Shown in pieces: positions 1 to 7,552 of a stretch of DNA of 10,530 nt. Below the pieces are notes generated by a model that did not search any database, was not told the origin of the DNA, and saw only the letters and a program-made list of their open reading frames with translations. Both the position numbers and the translations under genes were made by a program. Source of the DNA: CBDVBD01 sp965372135 (GTDB taxonomy: Bacteria; Electryoneota; RPQS01; CBDVBD01); assembly GCA_965372135.1 (NCBI GenBank), contig CBDVBD010000118.1:1-10530 (forward strand). Direction: 5' to 3'. Position 1 is the first letter of the stretch, and each line of letters opens with the position of its first letter.

Positions 1-140
1 AGGGCATCCTAAAAACAAACGAAACTGACTTATTACTCATTGTTATTTAAGTGTATTTGTTTTCGGTTTGCTTAGCTTGATATTGTGTAATTCATCAAAT
101 AATCCGAAATGAATAATTAAAAAACTGGGAGGATACAAAA

Positions 141-824
141 ATGAGGCTAATTACCACACTACTATTTTTGTTGGCATGGGTGATACTACTTGCGCTAGGA
201 TGTTCAAAGGATGATGACGAAGGTCGCCCAACCGGTTCAGTAAATGATCCTCCGGATACACCTTCAGCACCCTATCCAGCCGACAACGATTCATTAATTT
301 CAGTGAACGTATTGTTAACATGGTCATGTAGCGATCCTGATGGAGACGCACTTACCTACGCTGTCTATTTCAACCACCTACCCAATCCTGCCTTTATGGG
401 TAACTTTAGTATGAATTCTTATCAGCAATGGAATCTATATAATGAGACAACATACTATTGGAAAATAATAGCTTCCGACGAACAAGGTAGTTCCACTGAG
501 GGACCTGTTTGGAGTTTCAATACCATAGGGGATAATCCACCAGACATGCCCCATTCACCATATCCTCCACACAATGCTAATAATGTGCCTACGAATGCTG
601 ACTTATCTTGGCAATGTAGTGATCCGGAGGGTGATCCTTTGACATATACTGTGTATTTTGATGATAATCCTAGTTTTTTTCTTCCGGTCAGTAACCACCA
701 AACAAATAATTCTTATGACCTTGGGGACCTGTTTAGTCAGACTACTTACTATTGGAAGATAAAAGCACATGATTCAAATGGGAATGACACTACTGGACCC
801 GTGTGGCAGTTTACCACAGATTGA
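141..824 (+). CDS. Lipoprotein with two tandem fibronectin-III-like repeats
   Basis: This 227-residue protein starts with a hydrophobic signal segment (about residues 3-20) ending in a lipobox, LALG followed by Cys21. It should therefore be lipidated and anchored to a membrane, with an acidic SKDDDE stretch just after the Cys. The mature part is two tandem repeats, about residues 36-128 and 131-226. Each starts with a PPDxPxxPYP segment, then LxWxCSDPxGDxLTYxVYF, and ends TTYYWKIxAxDxxG...GPVWxFxT. This is the layout of fibronectin-III-like or Ig-like surface domains that mediate binding or spacing; no catalytic motif is visible. The ATG is preceded by GGGAGGA (127-133), which supports this start. 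The gene looks richer in A and T than the peptidase and arsenosugar genes in the window. It is probably monocistronic; a weak TTGATA (77-82) lies upstream without a convincing -10. The ligand is unknown. Confidence 0.85.
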   Translation: MRLITTLLFLLAWVILLALGCSKDDDEGRPTGSVNDPPDTPSAPYPADNDSLISVNVLLTWSCSDPDGDALTYAVYFNHLPNPAFMGNFSMNSYQQWNLYNETTYYWKIIASDEQGSSTEGPVWSFNTIGDNPPDMPHSPYPPHNANNVPTNADLSWQCSDPEGDPLTYTVYFDDNPSFFLPVSNHQTNNSYDLGDLFSQTTYYWKIKAHDSNGNDTTGPVWQFTTD

Positions 825-971
825 GAATTACTTTGAAATCATGAATGAATTCCTAACCTCACACACGTACCTCACGGTCTGTATAGGCTGGTAATAAGGT
901 CACACTCCTAGAAGTTCTTCATGCCAAAAGAAAACCAGGAAGTGGAAAAATAGAACGTTATACGCATTGAA

Positions 972-1018
972 GGCGTACTTGTGTACCGCAGGCGCATTCG
1001 ATTCCCGCCGTCTCCACT
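972..1018 (+). repeat. tRNA/tmRNA 3'-end-like direct repeat, copy 1
   Basis: This 47-base segment matches 2432-2478 at 43 of 47 positions. Its right half has the form of a T-arm loop (TTCGATTCCCGCC) followed by an acceptor 3' strand and discriminator (CGTCTCCA), as at the 3' end of tmRNA or a tRNA. The T-stem is damaged: CA stands where the second copy has GG, so GCGCA no longer pairs fully with CCCGC. No matching 5' acceptor half is seen upstream, so this is not a complete RNA gene. It could be an attachment-site remnant or a decayed RNA gene. Confidence 0.6.
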
Positions 1019-1028
1019 GGCATTTCGT

Positions 1029-1052
1029 AAACCTACCGATTTCAGTGGGTTT
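1029..1052 (+). terminator. Degenerate hairpin after repeat copy 1
   Basis: AAACCTAC (1029-1036) pairs with GTGGGTTT (1045-1052) around an 8-base loop, with one T-G wobble, and a T follows. It lies 10 bases after the tRNA/tmRNA-end-like repeat, the same arrangement as at the second copy. This suggests that RNA-gene end and terminator were inherited together. It may no longer work. Confidence 0.4.
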
Positions 1053-1162
1053 TCACTCTATAGGATCTTTTTCATACCTTTGTTATCCTTATATTGCTTA
1101 TTTTAAAATACTAACGGCTAAATAATATCTGAGCAAAAAACTACGTAAGGTTGAAAAATCAC

Positions 1163-1191
1163 TTGACTTTATATAAAAAATTGGTTAATAT
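1163..1191 (+). promoter_or_regulatory. Candidate sigma70-type promoter for the 1373 gene
   Basis: TTGACT (1163-1168) and TAATAT (1186-1191) are separated by exactly 17 bases, close to the TTGACA/TATAAT consensus. The expected start of transcription is near 1198, giving a leader of about 175 bases before the GTG start at 1373. The surrounding region is AT-rich, so chance matches are possible. Confidence 0.5.
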
Positions 1192-1372
1192 ATTCAGTAG
1201 TAAAATAACCATACCTGATCCGGGAAAAACCTCTTCATCACATCGGCAACATCCGGCTAATATTAATTTCTATACGTTACTTCTTACTTTTCCAGACTCC
1301 GGGGACTGTCCTCGAATTATTCCATTAATTTTCCTGCAAATCTGACATAATCATCAGAAAAAGGAGGAAAGC

Positions 1373-2332
1373 GTGGAACGAATGTTTTTAATAATATCCA
1401 TCAGCATAGCTCAGATGGCGTCGGGATTCTTGGCATTTGCTGACCAGCCTGTCGATATACAGGTGGTCGTTAACAAACAAGCCAGCGTAGATCAGTTCGA
1501 GCCTATCCCGTTCGAGTGGGCTGAGATCAATCCCAATGCCCCAGGAGGTTTACCTGGTATTCAAATCCGCTATTATGTTGATCCCGTAGGAGGACCATTC
1601 GACTTGGGTTTTGGGTTTCCATTCTATGATTGCGATGTTTTCAATTCAATCTATGTATGTATAAACGGATTTGCTGCCTTCTCTTACCCATCGGGTGGCT
1701 TGTTTACTAATCAACCCATTCCCACTGCCAGCGAGCCAAATAACCTGTTAGCAATCCACTGGGATGATATGTATCTGTTCCCAAGCGGCAGCATCTGGTA
1801 TTATCCAGATTCTGCCAATAGCAGGTTCATGGTGGAATGGTATCAAGTCCAACATTATGGTACTGGAGGGAATTATACATTTGAGATGATCCTATACCCC
1901 GACGGTACCATCGATTACCAATATCATACAATCCAACATGGTACTCCGAACTCCTGCACGATTGGAATTGAGAATAGCACTGGTACTGAAGGTCATCAGG
2001 CAACTTATAACGGTTCTGGTCCCTTCGAATCGTTGTCGGAAACTGCCATCCGATTCCTCCCCGTGTGTGTTGAACCGGTCGATGATTTGGTTATTTCACT
2101 TAGCAGTGGTGCGGATTTTGATCACGTGGTATTGACCTGGTCCTCGGCTCAGGGCGCCCAGCAATACCATATCTACAAATCCATCACCAGCCCCCAAAAC
2201 GGATTTGTAATGATCGACTCTACTACCAACACTACTTACACTGATCCTGACGCCATCACGGGAGAAACCAAGAGCTTCTATTACGTGACATCGGATATTA
2301 CTGCCTCAGATGCAAGCACTACCGGATTTTGA
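1373..2332 (+). CDS. Secreted beta-sandwich protein with fibronectin-III-like C-terminus
   Basis: This 319-residue protein starts at GTG with a near-perfect AGGAGG (1362-1367) five bases upstream. An N-terminal signal peptide (residues 1 to about 23) ends in an AFA-type cleavage site, so export through Sec is expected. Residues about 30-230 are rich in aromatic and Gly/Pro residues, with segments such as LGFGFPFYD, YVCINGFAAF, NNLLAIHWDD and YPDGTIDYQY. This resembles the nidogen-like or bacterial secreted beta-sandwich modules that sit beside peptidase and adhesion domains. Residues about 233-318 look like one fibronectin-III domain (DFDHVVLTWSS, YHIYKS, SFYYVTSD). The protein ends just after that domain and has no NYPNPFNP-type sorting tail, unlike the minus-strand peptidase. 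No catalytic residues are recognisable. It stands alone between two copies of a tRNA/tmRNA-end-like repeat. Function is unknown; a surface or matrix role is an inference. Confidence 0.85.
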   Translation: MERMFLIISISIAQMASGFLAFADQPVDIQVVVNKQASVDQFEPIPFEWAEINPNAPGGLPGIQIRYYVDPVGGPFDLGFGFPFYDCDVFNSIYVCINGFAAFSYPSGGLFTNQPIPTASEPNNLLAIHWDDMYLFPSGSIWYYPDSANSRFMVEWYQVQHYGTGGNYTFEMILYPDGTIDYQYHTIQHGTPNSCTIGIENSTGTEGHQATYNGSGPFESLSETAIRFLPVCVEPVDDLVISLSSGADFDHVVLTWSSAQGAQQYHIYKSITSPQNGFVMIDSTTNTTYTDPDAITGETKSFYYVTSDITASDASTTGF

Positions 2333-2431
2333 TACCCTGGATATGATTAAGGAAATTCTTGACAATGTTTCTCGAACGCAGTCCACCGTAAGCGGATGAA
2401 GCCGCACTCGATAACGGACTTGTGCGCCCGT

Positions 2432-2478
2432 GGCGTACTTGTGCACCGCAGGCGGGTTCGATTCCCGCCGTCTCTACT
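2432..2478 (+). repeat. tRNA/tmRNA 3'-end-like direct repeat, copy 2
   Basis: This is the better preserved copy of the 47-base repeat at 972-1018. It has an intact T-arm, GCGGG-TTCGATT-CCCGC, followed by CGTCTCT and A, which reads as acceptor 3' strand plus discriminator. The combination of this T-arm with CGTCTC(C/T)A is typical of tmRNA 3' ends in many bacteria; a tRNA-Ser-like origin is an alternative. The sequence just upstream (to about 2370) has no matching 5' acceptor strand (AGAGACG), so a full tRNA is not supported. It is followed by a perfect terminator hairpin. Confidence 0.6.
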
Positions 2479-2483
2479 TACAG

Positions 2484-2511
2484 AAAACCCGTTCAAAACT
2501 GAACGGGTTTT
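2484..2511. terminator. Perfect 11-bp hairpin, probable bidirectional terminator
   Basis: AAAACCCGTTC (2484-2494) and GAACGGGTTTT (2501-2511) are perfect inverted repeats around a 6-base loop, with A-tract and T-tract at the two ends. This is the classic form of a two-way Rho-independent terminator. It lies 25 bases beyond the stop codon of the minus-strand peptidase and 5 bases after the tRNA/tmRNA-end-like repeat on the plus strand, so it can end transcription from both sides. Confidence 0.85.
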
Positions 2512-2536
2512 CATTTGATACAAAATCACGGTGAGA

Positions 2537-5500
2537 TTATTTCACCAGCAGCATCTTGTTTAAAAGAACCTTGCTGCCGGCTTCCATGCGGGTGAAGTAG
2601 AATCCGGATGCTAAGTGCCCGGCATTCCAGTGAACCAAGTGATAACCTGCCGGTCGGACCTGGTCAACCAAAGTAGCAACTTCGCGCCCTAAGACATTAT
2701 AAACTTTTAACGTTACTTTACTCTGTTGCGGCAACCCAAATCGAATGATAGTAGTTGGATTGAATGGATTGGGGTAATTCTGCTCCAAGACAAAATCATT
2801 CGGTATTAATTCATCACTCTCCAAGGACACCGAAGTCCCTCCGTAATCCACCACCACCGTGTCGGACGGTCCGGATTCGCCCTGGTCATACATTGCCGTC
2901 ACGTAGTATTCATAGAATCCTAAGGGCATACCGGTCAGGTCATCCTGGCAGGTCAGGTTACAAATCATTGAGTCGATCATCTCGCCTTCACGGTAAACGT
3001 TGTAGCTCAACAGTGACGCTATCATTCCGGAAGCCCCTGGAGAATTCCAGGTTAAGGTTACAATATCACCGGTGAGATCTGCTTCCAGGTTGTCAGGCGG
3101 GTCCATCACACCCTGAAAGACAAGGTCCACATCATCGATATACCACCCTTCGGCGCCGGTTCCCTGGTCGCTGCCGAACCGGAAACGGAGTTGTAAGCTG
3201 CCGGAATAACTGGACAAATCAACCACCACCGGTGTCCAGTCAATGCTTCCGGAGAAGCAGGGAATCCCGCCCTCGAAGGGACCGGTATAGGGACTTCCTC
3301 CACCAGTCTCACAGCGGATATGTTGGTTGTATCCACCTTCGGGAATGAGCTGTGCCCATGCACCGCCTCCAACCGATATCTCGATGATACCCCCATCATA
3401 AGCGGAGTCGGGATAAAAGCTGGAAATTTCCGCATCCATCCAATGGTTGAAGTGCAATTCGCATCCCAATGGAAGATCCAAGGCAGGCATGACCAAGCCG
3501 GCATCCATATGATCGCTGTAATTGCCGGTTCCGGTGTCGCCGCATTTCCAGGCATGGGTGGGGGAACTATAGTCCTCGGTGGATATATGCCAGTCATCCG
3601 CCCAGCCCGGTGTTGCTGCAACGTGGGTCCAGCTTCCCTGACCCGACTCGATGTCATCGAAGAATCCACCCAAGCTTAGGTCATACAGCAGGTACTTCTG
3701 CAGCCCGTTGTCGCCGGTCAGCTCCACATAGATAATGGCACGGCTGGGATCGGGACAGGCATGCGCCAACTGCAATTCAAAATCGGGAGTCAATGCGGCG
3801 GTGCCTAATGCCGTCAAGGTATCCAAACTTGCCGCACCCTGGTTGACCACAAGATGGAGGTAGTCGGTGGTCATGGTAGCGGAAACATTGCTGGCATTGC
3901 TGGAGCCGTCATTGGAAAGGGTGACAGTGATATCCGCCAGTTCTCCCGGGTCCAACTTGCCGTTTCCGTTGCCACCGACAACGTCATCCACTTCCAGAGA
4001 CAAGATCGTGATTATCGTTGCGTGGAGCTGGATGGCAAAACTGGATTCCCAAATAGTATCGGTGCTGTCTTCGGCGGTGACGTCAATCAATACCCAGTGC
4101 TGATCCGGCGCGTCGGACGATACATCGAAAGCAAAACCGTCGGTCAATGTCACGGTAGTATCGGCAGCGATATCACCGGCAAATTCGGAATCGTCCGTGA
4201 TGGTGATATATGGATCGTCCGTGCTCACCGTCACGGTGACGCCGTTGGCGGGATCCAAACCTACATTCGCCATATCCAACGATAACAGAATACTTTCCCC
4301 ATAATCCGCCAATCCGTCGTTGTTCCCGGCAGCGTCGTTCAAAGTATGCCCTTCATAAATCACATAAGGACCTGACGGTGGAATAATGGCGACAATGGCT
4401 TCGTAGGGAATGCAGTTGTGACCGGTCACCGTCAAATTCATATCGGCAGGGATCACCGGTGCTTCCTCGAATTCCAGGGTAACGTGCCCTGCCGCATTGG
4501 TCCAACCCACCGCACACACTTCGCCGTTTTGCGCACACACCATGGCATCTTCCACCGGGGAACCGCCTTGGAAAACATCCACATTGTAGGTGTCAAGCCC
4601 AATCAGGTGCACCGGCTGATGAGTAACAGTCAGCACCTGCGGAGTATCGGTCCACACATCGATGCAGGCATCACCCAGCCACAAATAAGTACGGGCGTTG
4701 GATCGCCCCAAAGTACCATGACCATTTAATACGACAACATTAGCAAAGTTGGTCACATATCCAATGTTGTTAATGCCTTCATCGTACACCGCTTTGTACA
4801 TCTCTTTGTCATAGTCATGATTTGGAATAGTGTAGCTGGGGATAATGGCACTGTTGATTGCCACCGCCGCATAATCGGCTTTCATAAAGGACTCAGCTAA
4901 ACAATCCCCGGGATGATTGATGATATCCATATTATCGCAGCACACGTCAAAATGCACAAACAGCCTGCTGGAACCATTGGTAGGATTCACGTTGGTCATC
5001 TGATTGATGTGAATGACCGTCAACGACCCGGATGGACCCCATTGCCACCACTCAGTGGCGGACCCATGACCACGGTAATTCAGAATGCCGCAAGCCGTGT
5101 TGTTAATGTAATTCACCACATCGGTATTCGTCCCGCCGTTTCCACCATAAACGCTGTCGAATATGGCAGTTTGTACGGAATAGGTGTAGGCAGCGATTTG
5201 ATTCTTACATTGCGTGTATTTCAACGGGTACTGTTCCTCATGAGCAACCAGTAACGTGTGTTCCGCCCAGTTGGTGGAATTATCCGGGTTTGTCAGGTAA
5301 TTCATTAGTTTATCAATCTGGTCGTCCAATTCGTCTAAGTTGTCGTACACAATCCTGCCTATGGCGATTTCGGCGTAATGGTCATCATCACCCCACGGAA
5401 CCAAACAACTGTACCAGCTATCACTGTAGGACCCATCGCTGCCGTCAGGATTCCACCAATACAACGGCACATTATGATCGCCGGTGCCGGCATCGCCTAC

Positions 5501-6439
5501 CATGAGAACATATTCAAGACCTTGTTCCTCATAGAGGGTTAGGATGTAATACTTAAACTCAATCGGATCGTCGAAATCAGGAGCAGTAATCGTGCGCACT
5601 TCCACAGGATACCCCTGGGCAGTGCGGAAATCAACCAAGGATTGGAGATGGCTAACCGCCGGTGTGTTGGTAATGATAAGGTACTTGATATTCGGTTCAT
5701 CGGTCTGCATCACCTCATAACCTAACTGGCTGTAATTCAGCAGCGCCGCGCTGTACATTTTGTCGAACTTCGGAGACACACGATGGTGATCCCCTTCCAA
5801 GGGATTGGGACCCGCGCCGGGAGTTGCCGTAACTTCCACCCGCATCTTCCGGAACGCCTGCAGTACACCGGTAGCTGGATTGTACTGAAACGGCGTAATG
5901 CGCACCGACACAATCCGGCAATCCCGCCATATATGAGGTCCGTCCAGCGATACCATCGATTCCGGCATCGCGCGGTTCTGCTGATATACTGCCTGATCGA
6001 TGGTAAACGGTGATTGATTCTGCGCATCCTGAAGGGGTTCTTGAAAAGGGTACACCCGGTAATCGGTAAATGTCTCACCCTCCATATAGGTTACCCTTGC
6101 GCTGACAGTACCGGTGGCAGGCAACCCAATTAGGGTCGTTAACACCGGAAGATCGGGGTGTCCGATCTGTAGTCCCGCTAAGTTTTCCTCGAGGATTAGT
6201 TTCTGATACGTGACACCTTCCTGTTCAATGGTCGTCTGATAGAAACCGGGAAGGGTGATTTCTAACACACTGCGAGTTCCGCTGGATTCCACTAAACGGA
6301 TATTTAAATCCGCGGATGAAGCGCTGGGATCCAAAGGCACCCATTCGAGCTCTTGAACCGCTAAAAGCATGATAGGCAAACATAATAATAGAGCGATTGC
6401 CCAAGCCGAATGACATTTAATTCCATTTTGCCGGTGCAT
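2537..6439 (-). CDS. Gingipain-family (C25) cysteine peptidase with type IX sorting domain
   Basis: This is a 1300-residue secreted peptidase. The start at 6439 has GAGGAGG directly upstream and opens a clear signal peptide (residues 1 to about 27). The frame extends 24 codons further upstream, but that extension would bury the signal peptide and has no ribosome site. Order of parts: propeptide-like region (about 30-230); C25 catalytic domain (about 250-575); beta domains with two DxxGNxDGxxDxGE-like acidic loops (702-715 and 821-833) that may bind calcium; a MAM or immune-inhibitor-like jelly roll (about 927-1109, with EGWYIDDVDL); a fibronectin-III domain (about 1113-1191); and the sorting tail (1218-1300) with NYPNPFNPTT, VYNVLGREV and GxYxxxWN-like motifs. 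The probable catalytic His is His458 in NYRGHGSATEW, and the nucleophile is Cys500 or Cys501 in FDVCCDN. The family cleaves proteins outside the cell; specificity (Arg, Lys or other) cannot be read from the sequence. It is monocistronic, with a terminator at 2484-2511. Confidence 0.92.
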   Translation of the reverse strand: MHRQNGIKCHSAWAIALLLCLPIMLLAVQELEWVPLDPSASSADLNIRLVESSGTRSVLEITLPGFYQTTIEQEGVTYQKLILEENLAGLQIGHPDLPVLTTLIGLPATGTVSARVTYMEGETFTDYRVYPFQEPLQDAQNQSPFTIDQAVYQQNRAMPESMVSLDGPHIWRDCRIVSVRITPFQYNPATGVLQAFRKMRVEVTATPGAGPNPLEGDHHRVSPKFDKMYSAALLNYSQLGYEVMQTDEPNIKYLIITNTPAVSHLQSLVDFRTAQGYPVEVRTITAPDFDDPIEFKYYILTLYEEQGLEYVLMVGDAGTGDHNVPLYWWNPDGSDGSYSDSWYSCLVPWGDDDHYAEIAIGRIVYDNLDELDDQIDKLMNYLTNPDNSTNWAEHTLLVAHEEQYPLKYTQCKNQIAAYTYSVQTAIFDSVYGGNGGTNTDVVNYINNTACGILNYRGHGSATEWWQWGPSGSLTVIHINQMTNVNPTNGSSRLFVHFDVCCDNMDIINHPGDCLAESFMKADYAAVAINSAIIPSYTIPNHDYDKEMYKAVYDEGINNIGYVTNFANVVVLNGHGTLGRSNARTYLWLGDACIDVWTDTPQVLTVTHQPVHLIGLDTYNVDVFQGGSPVEDAMVCAQNGEVCAVGWTNAAGHVTLEFEEAPVIPADMNLTVTGHNCIPYEAIVAIIPPSGPYVIYEGHTLNDAAGNNDGLADYGESILLSLDMANVGLDPANGVTVTVSTDDPYITITDDSEFAGDIAADTTVTLTDGFAFDVSSDAPDQHWVLIDVTAEDSTDTIWESSFAIQLHATIITILSLEVDDVVGGNGNGKLDPGELADITVTLSNDGSSNASNVSATMTTDYLHLVVNQGAASLDTLTALGTAALTPDFELQLAHACPDPSRAIIYVELTGDNGLQKYLLYDLSLGGFFDDIESGQGSWTHVAATPGWADDWHISTEDYSSPTHAWKCGDTGTGNYSDHMDAGLVMPALDLPLGCELHFNHWMDAEISSFYPDSAYDGGIIEISVGGGAWAQLIPEGGYNQHIRCETGGGSPYTGPFEGGIPCFSGSIDWTPVVVDLSSYSGSLQLRFRFGSDQGTGAEGWYIDDVDLVFQGVMDPPDNLEADLTGDIVTLTWNSPGASGMIASLLSYNVYREGEMIDSMICNLTCQDDLTGMPLGFYEYYVTAMYDQGESGPSDTVVVDYGGTSVSLESDELIPNDFVLEQNYPNPFNPTTIIRFGLPQQSKVTLKVYNVLGREVATLVDQVRPAGYHLVHWNAGHLASGFYFTRMEAGSKVLLNKMLLVK

Positions 6440-6498
6440 GGTCTCCTCCTCTGTGTTTACAATCAAAACGGAAAATACTGTAAATCGGATGCTATGAT

Positions 6499-6527
6499 AA
6501 GTTAATTCCAAAATATGTGAAAGTCAA
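6499..6527 (-). promoter_or_regulatory. Weak candidate promoter for the C25 peptidase
   Basis: On the minus strand TTGACT (6527-6522) is followed after 17 bases by TAACTT (6504-6499). The -35 is good, the -10 is poor. It would give a leader of about 55 bases before the ATG at 6439. Confidence 0.25.
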
Positions 6528-6661
6528 GCAGATTTTGCACCATATGGGAATTTCTTCCCGGGACACAAAAAGATAACAAAAAAGAATAATACACTTAGTT
6601 AGGCTTCCAACCCTCCCTCGACATGGCTTCAAATGAAACGAGATGACTGGAGTTTTTTTCC

Positions 6662-6689
6662 TTGATTTTGTTATTAAATTTTCTATATT
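6662..6689 (+). promoter_or_regulatory. Candidate promoter of the arsenosugar operon
   Basis: TTGATT (6662-6667) and TATATT (6684-6689) are spaced by 16 bases. The -35 lies in the left arm of the outer inverted repeat at 6663-6716 and the -10 lies in the inner one, so a dimeric regulator bound there could block transcription. The base composition is very AT-rich, which weakens the promoter call. Confidence 0.35.
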
Positions 6690-6716
6690 AATAAATATAG
6701 GTATTTAACAAAATCA
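6663..6716. repeat. Nested AT-rich inverted repeats (possible operator)
   Basis: The outer arms TGATTTTGTTA (6663-6673) and TAACAAAATCA (6706-6716) are perfect 11-base inverted repeats. Inside them CTATATT (6683-6689) and AATATAG (6694-6700) form a second perfect dyad with a 4-base loop. The structure sits in the divergent intergenic region about 150 bases before the glycosyltransferase start. It is either an operator or a structured leader; no T-run follows the right arm, so a terminator is unlikely. Confidence 0.5.
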
Positions 6717-6768
6717 GATAAAACAGGTTCACATTATTGTGTTTGTATAAAATTATTAGGAACAGGCA

Positions 6769-6840
6769 ATGAAAGTTTTCAAATCGCCCAAAACATATAT
6801 CATCTTAGCACTGGTTGTAATTATCGCCTACCTGTTTTAG
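6769..6840 (+). CDS. Putative 23-residue membrane peptide, or gene remnant
   Basis: A short ATG frame encodes 23 residues: a basic start (MKVFKSPK) followed by one hydrophobic segment (YIILALVVIIAYLF) of transmembrane length, ending at TAG. A weak ribosome-site-like TTAGGA lies 8-13 bases upstream. It ends 28 bases before the glycosyltransferase ATG and reads in the same direction, so it would be the first gene of the operon. A second open stretch in another frame (6837-6890, LEIPGTAKLLKWLLKRGR, then TAA) begins where this one ends. A frameshifted or decayed small membrane-protein gene is therefore possible. Existence as a real gene is uncertain. Confidence 0.3.
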   Translation: MKVFKSPKTYIILALVVIIAYLF

Positions 6841-6868
6841 AAATTCCCGGGACGGCAAAACTGCTGAA

Positions 6869-7552
6869 ATGGCTATTGAAGCGCGGACGATAACTATTGG
6901 GCTGGTGATACCGACATTAAACGAGGAGCCCTTCATCGCCAAAACCCTAAAGTCGGTTCAAAACCAGCCCTATATCAAAGACATCGTTGTAGTGGACGGC
7001 GGTAGCAGCGATAACACTCTCGAAATCGTCAAGGGATTTGGAGTCGATGTTATTCAATCCCCTCGCGGAAGAGGTATTCAACTGGAAACCGGTTGGCGCG
7101 CGGTAAACGGGGATATCACCTGGTTCCTGCACGCCGACAGCATACCGCCTCCAAACGCAACTACGCTGATCAGTAAAGCATTCCAAGACCCTGGTGTTTC
7201 CTGCACAGCCTTCCATTTGGCTTTCAACACATCGCGTTGGGATTTGCGTTTAATCGCCTTTGCCACCAATCTTAGATCATCTTTGCTTAAACTCCCTTAC
7301 GGCGATCAAGGTATCGCGGTACGCCGAAGCGACCTGGAAGCGGTAGGTGGATTACCGCATTGGTCGTACCTGGAAGACGTTTGGCTAATCGAAAATATGC
7401 GGCAGCGGGGTAAACTGAAATTACTGCCAGGATACATTAGAACATCGCCACGATATTATCAAAAACACGGGATATGGCGCGCGGTCATGCGTCACAAGAA
7501 AATCATGACCTATTGGCACAAGCATAGAAAACCGATGCCGGGAGAGAAATAA
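6869..7552 (+). CDS. Family-2 glycosyltransferase, rSAM/selenodomain-associated type
   Basis: This 227-residue protein is a GT-A fold glycosyltransferase close to the TIGR04283 group (transferase 2, rSAM/selenodomain-associated). Visible motifs are VIPTLNEE (13-20), VVDGGSSDNT (41-50, nucleotide-sugar binding), SPRGRGIQ (64-71), FLHAD (86-90, the DxD-like metal site), YGDQGIAV (144-151) and the LEDV segment (168-171). The tail RYYQKHGIWRAV (195-206) is also family-like, and the length is usual. It is cytoplasmic with no membrane segment. In this context it may transfer or remove a sugar on the arsenosugar product, but its donor and acceptor are unknown. No strong ribosome site precedes the ATG; translation may depend on the upstream small frame. 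Its TAA overlaps the next gene's ATG by one base (TAATG), indicating translational coupling. Confidence 0.88.
   Translation: MAIEARTITIGLVIPTLNEEPFIAKTLKSVQNQPYIKDIVVVDGGSSDNTLEIVKGFGVDVIQSPRGRGIQLETGWRAVNGDITWFLHADSIPPPNATTLISKAFQDPGVSCTAFHLAFNTSRWDLRLIAFATNLRSSLLKLPYGDQGIAVRRSDLEAVGGLPHWSYLEDVWLIENMRQRGKLKLLPGYIRTSPRYYQKHGIWRAVMRHKKIMTYWHKHRKPMPGEK

Larger units (their letters stand above)
825..1372. other. Gene-poor intergenic region
   Basis: These 548 bases contain no convincing coding region. They hold the first copy of the tRNA/tmRNA-end-like repeat (972-1018), a degenerate hairpin after it (1029-1052), and a candidate sigma70 promoter (1163-1191) for the secreted protein that starts at 1373. 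The promoter implies a leader of about 175 bases. No strong RNA structure was evident in that leader by eye. Confidence 0.6.

Noticed and set aside
1151..1345. 64-codon plus-strand frame before the secreted-protein gene
   Set aside because: It overlaps the candidate promoter and leader, has no ribosome site or ATG start, and its residues show no domain or signal pattern.
2371..2478. A complete tRNA gene
   Set aside because: Only the T-arm and acceptor 3' strand are convincing. No 5' acceptor strand pairing with CGTCTCT and no good anticodon stem were found.
2347..2529. 60-codon minus-strand frame across repeat copy 2
   Set aside because: It runs through the tRNA/tmRNA-end-like repeat and the terminator hairpin; such frames are common artefacts over RNA genes.
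3854..4285. 143-codon plus-strand frame inside the C25 peptidase
   Set aside because: It is antisense to a well-supported gene, with no domain or ribosome site of its own.
6440..6511. Upstream 24-codon extension of the C25 peptidase
   Set aside because: It has no ribosome site and would place residues ahead of the signal peptide, while the ATG at 6439 has GAGGAGG just upstream.
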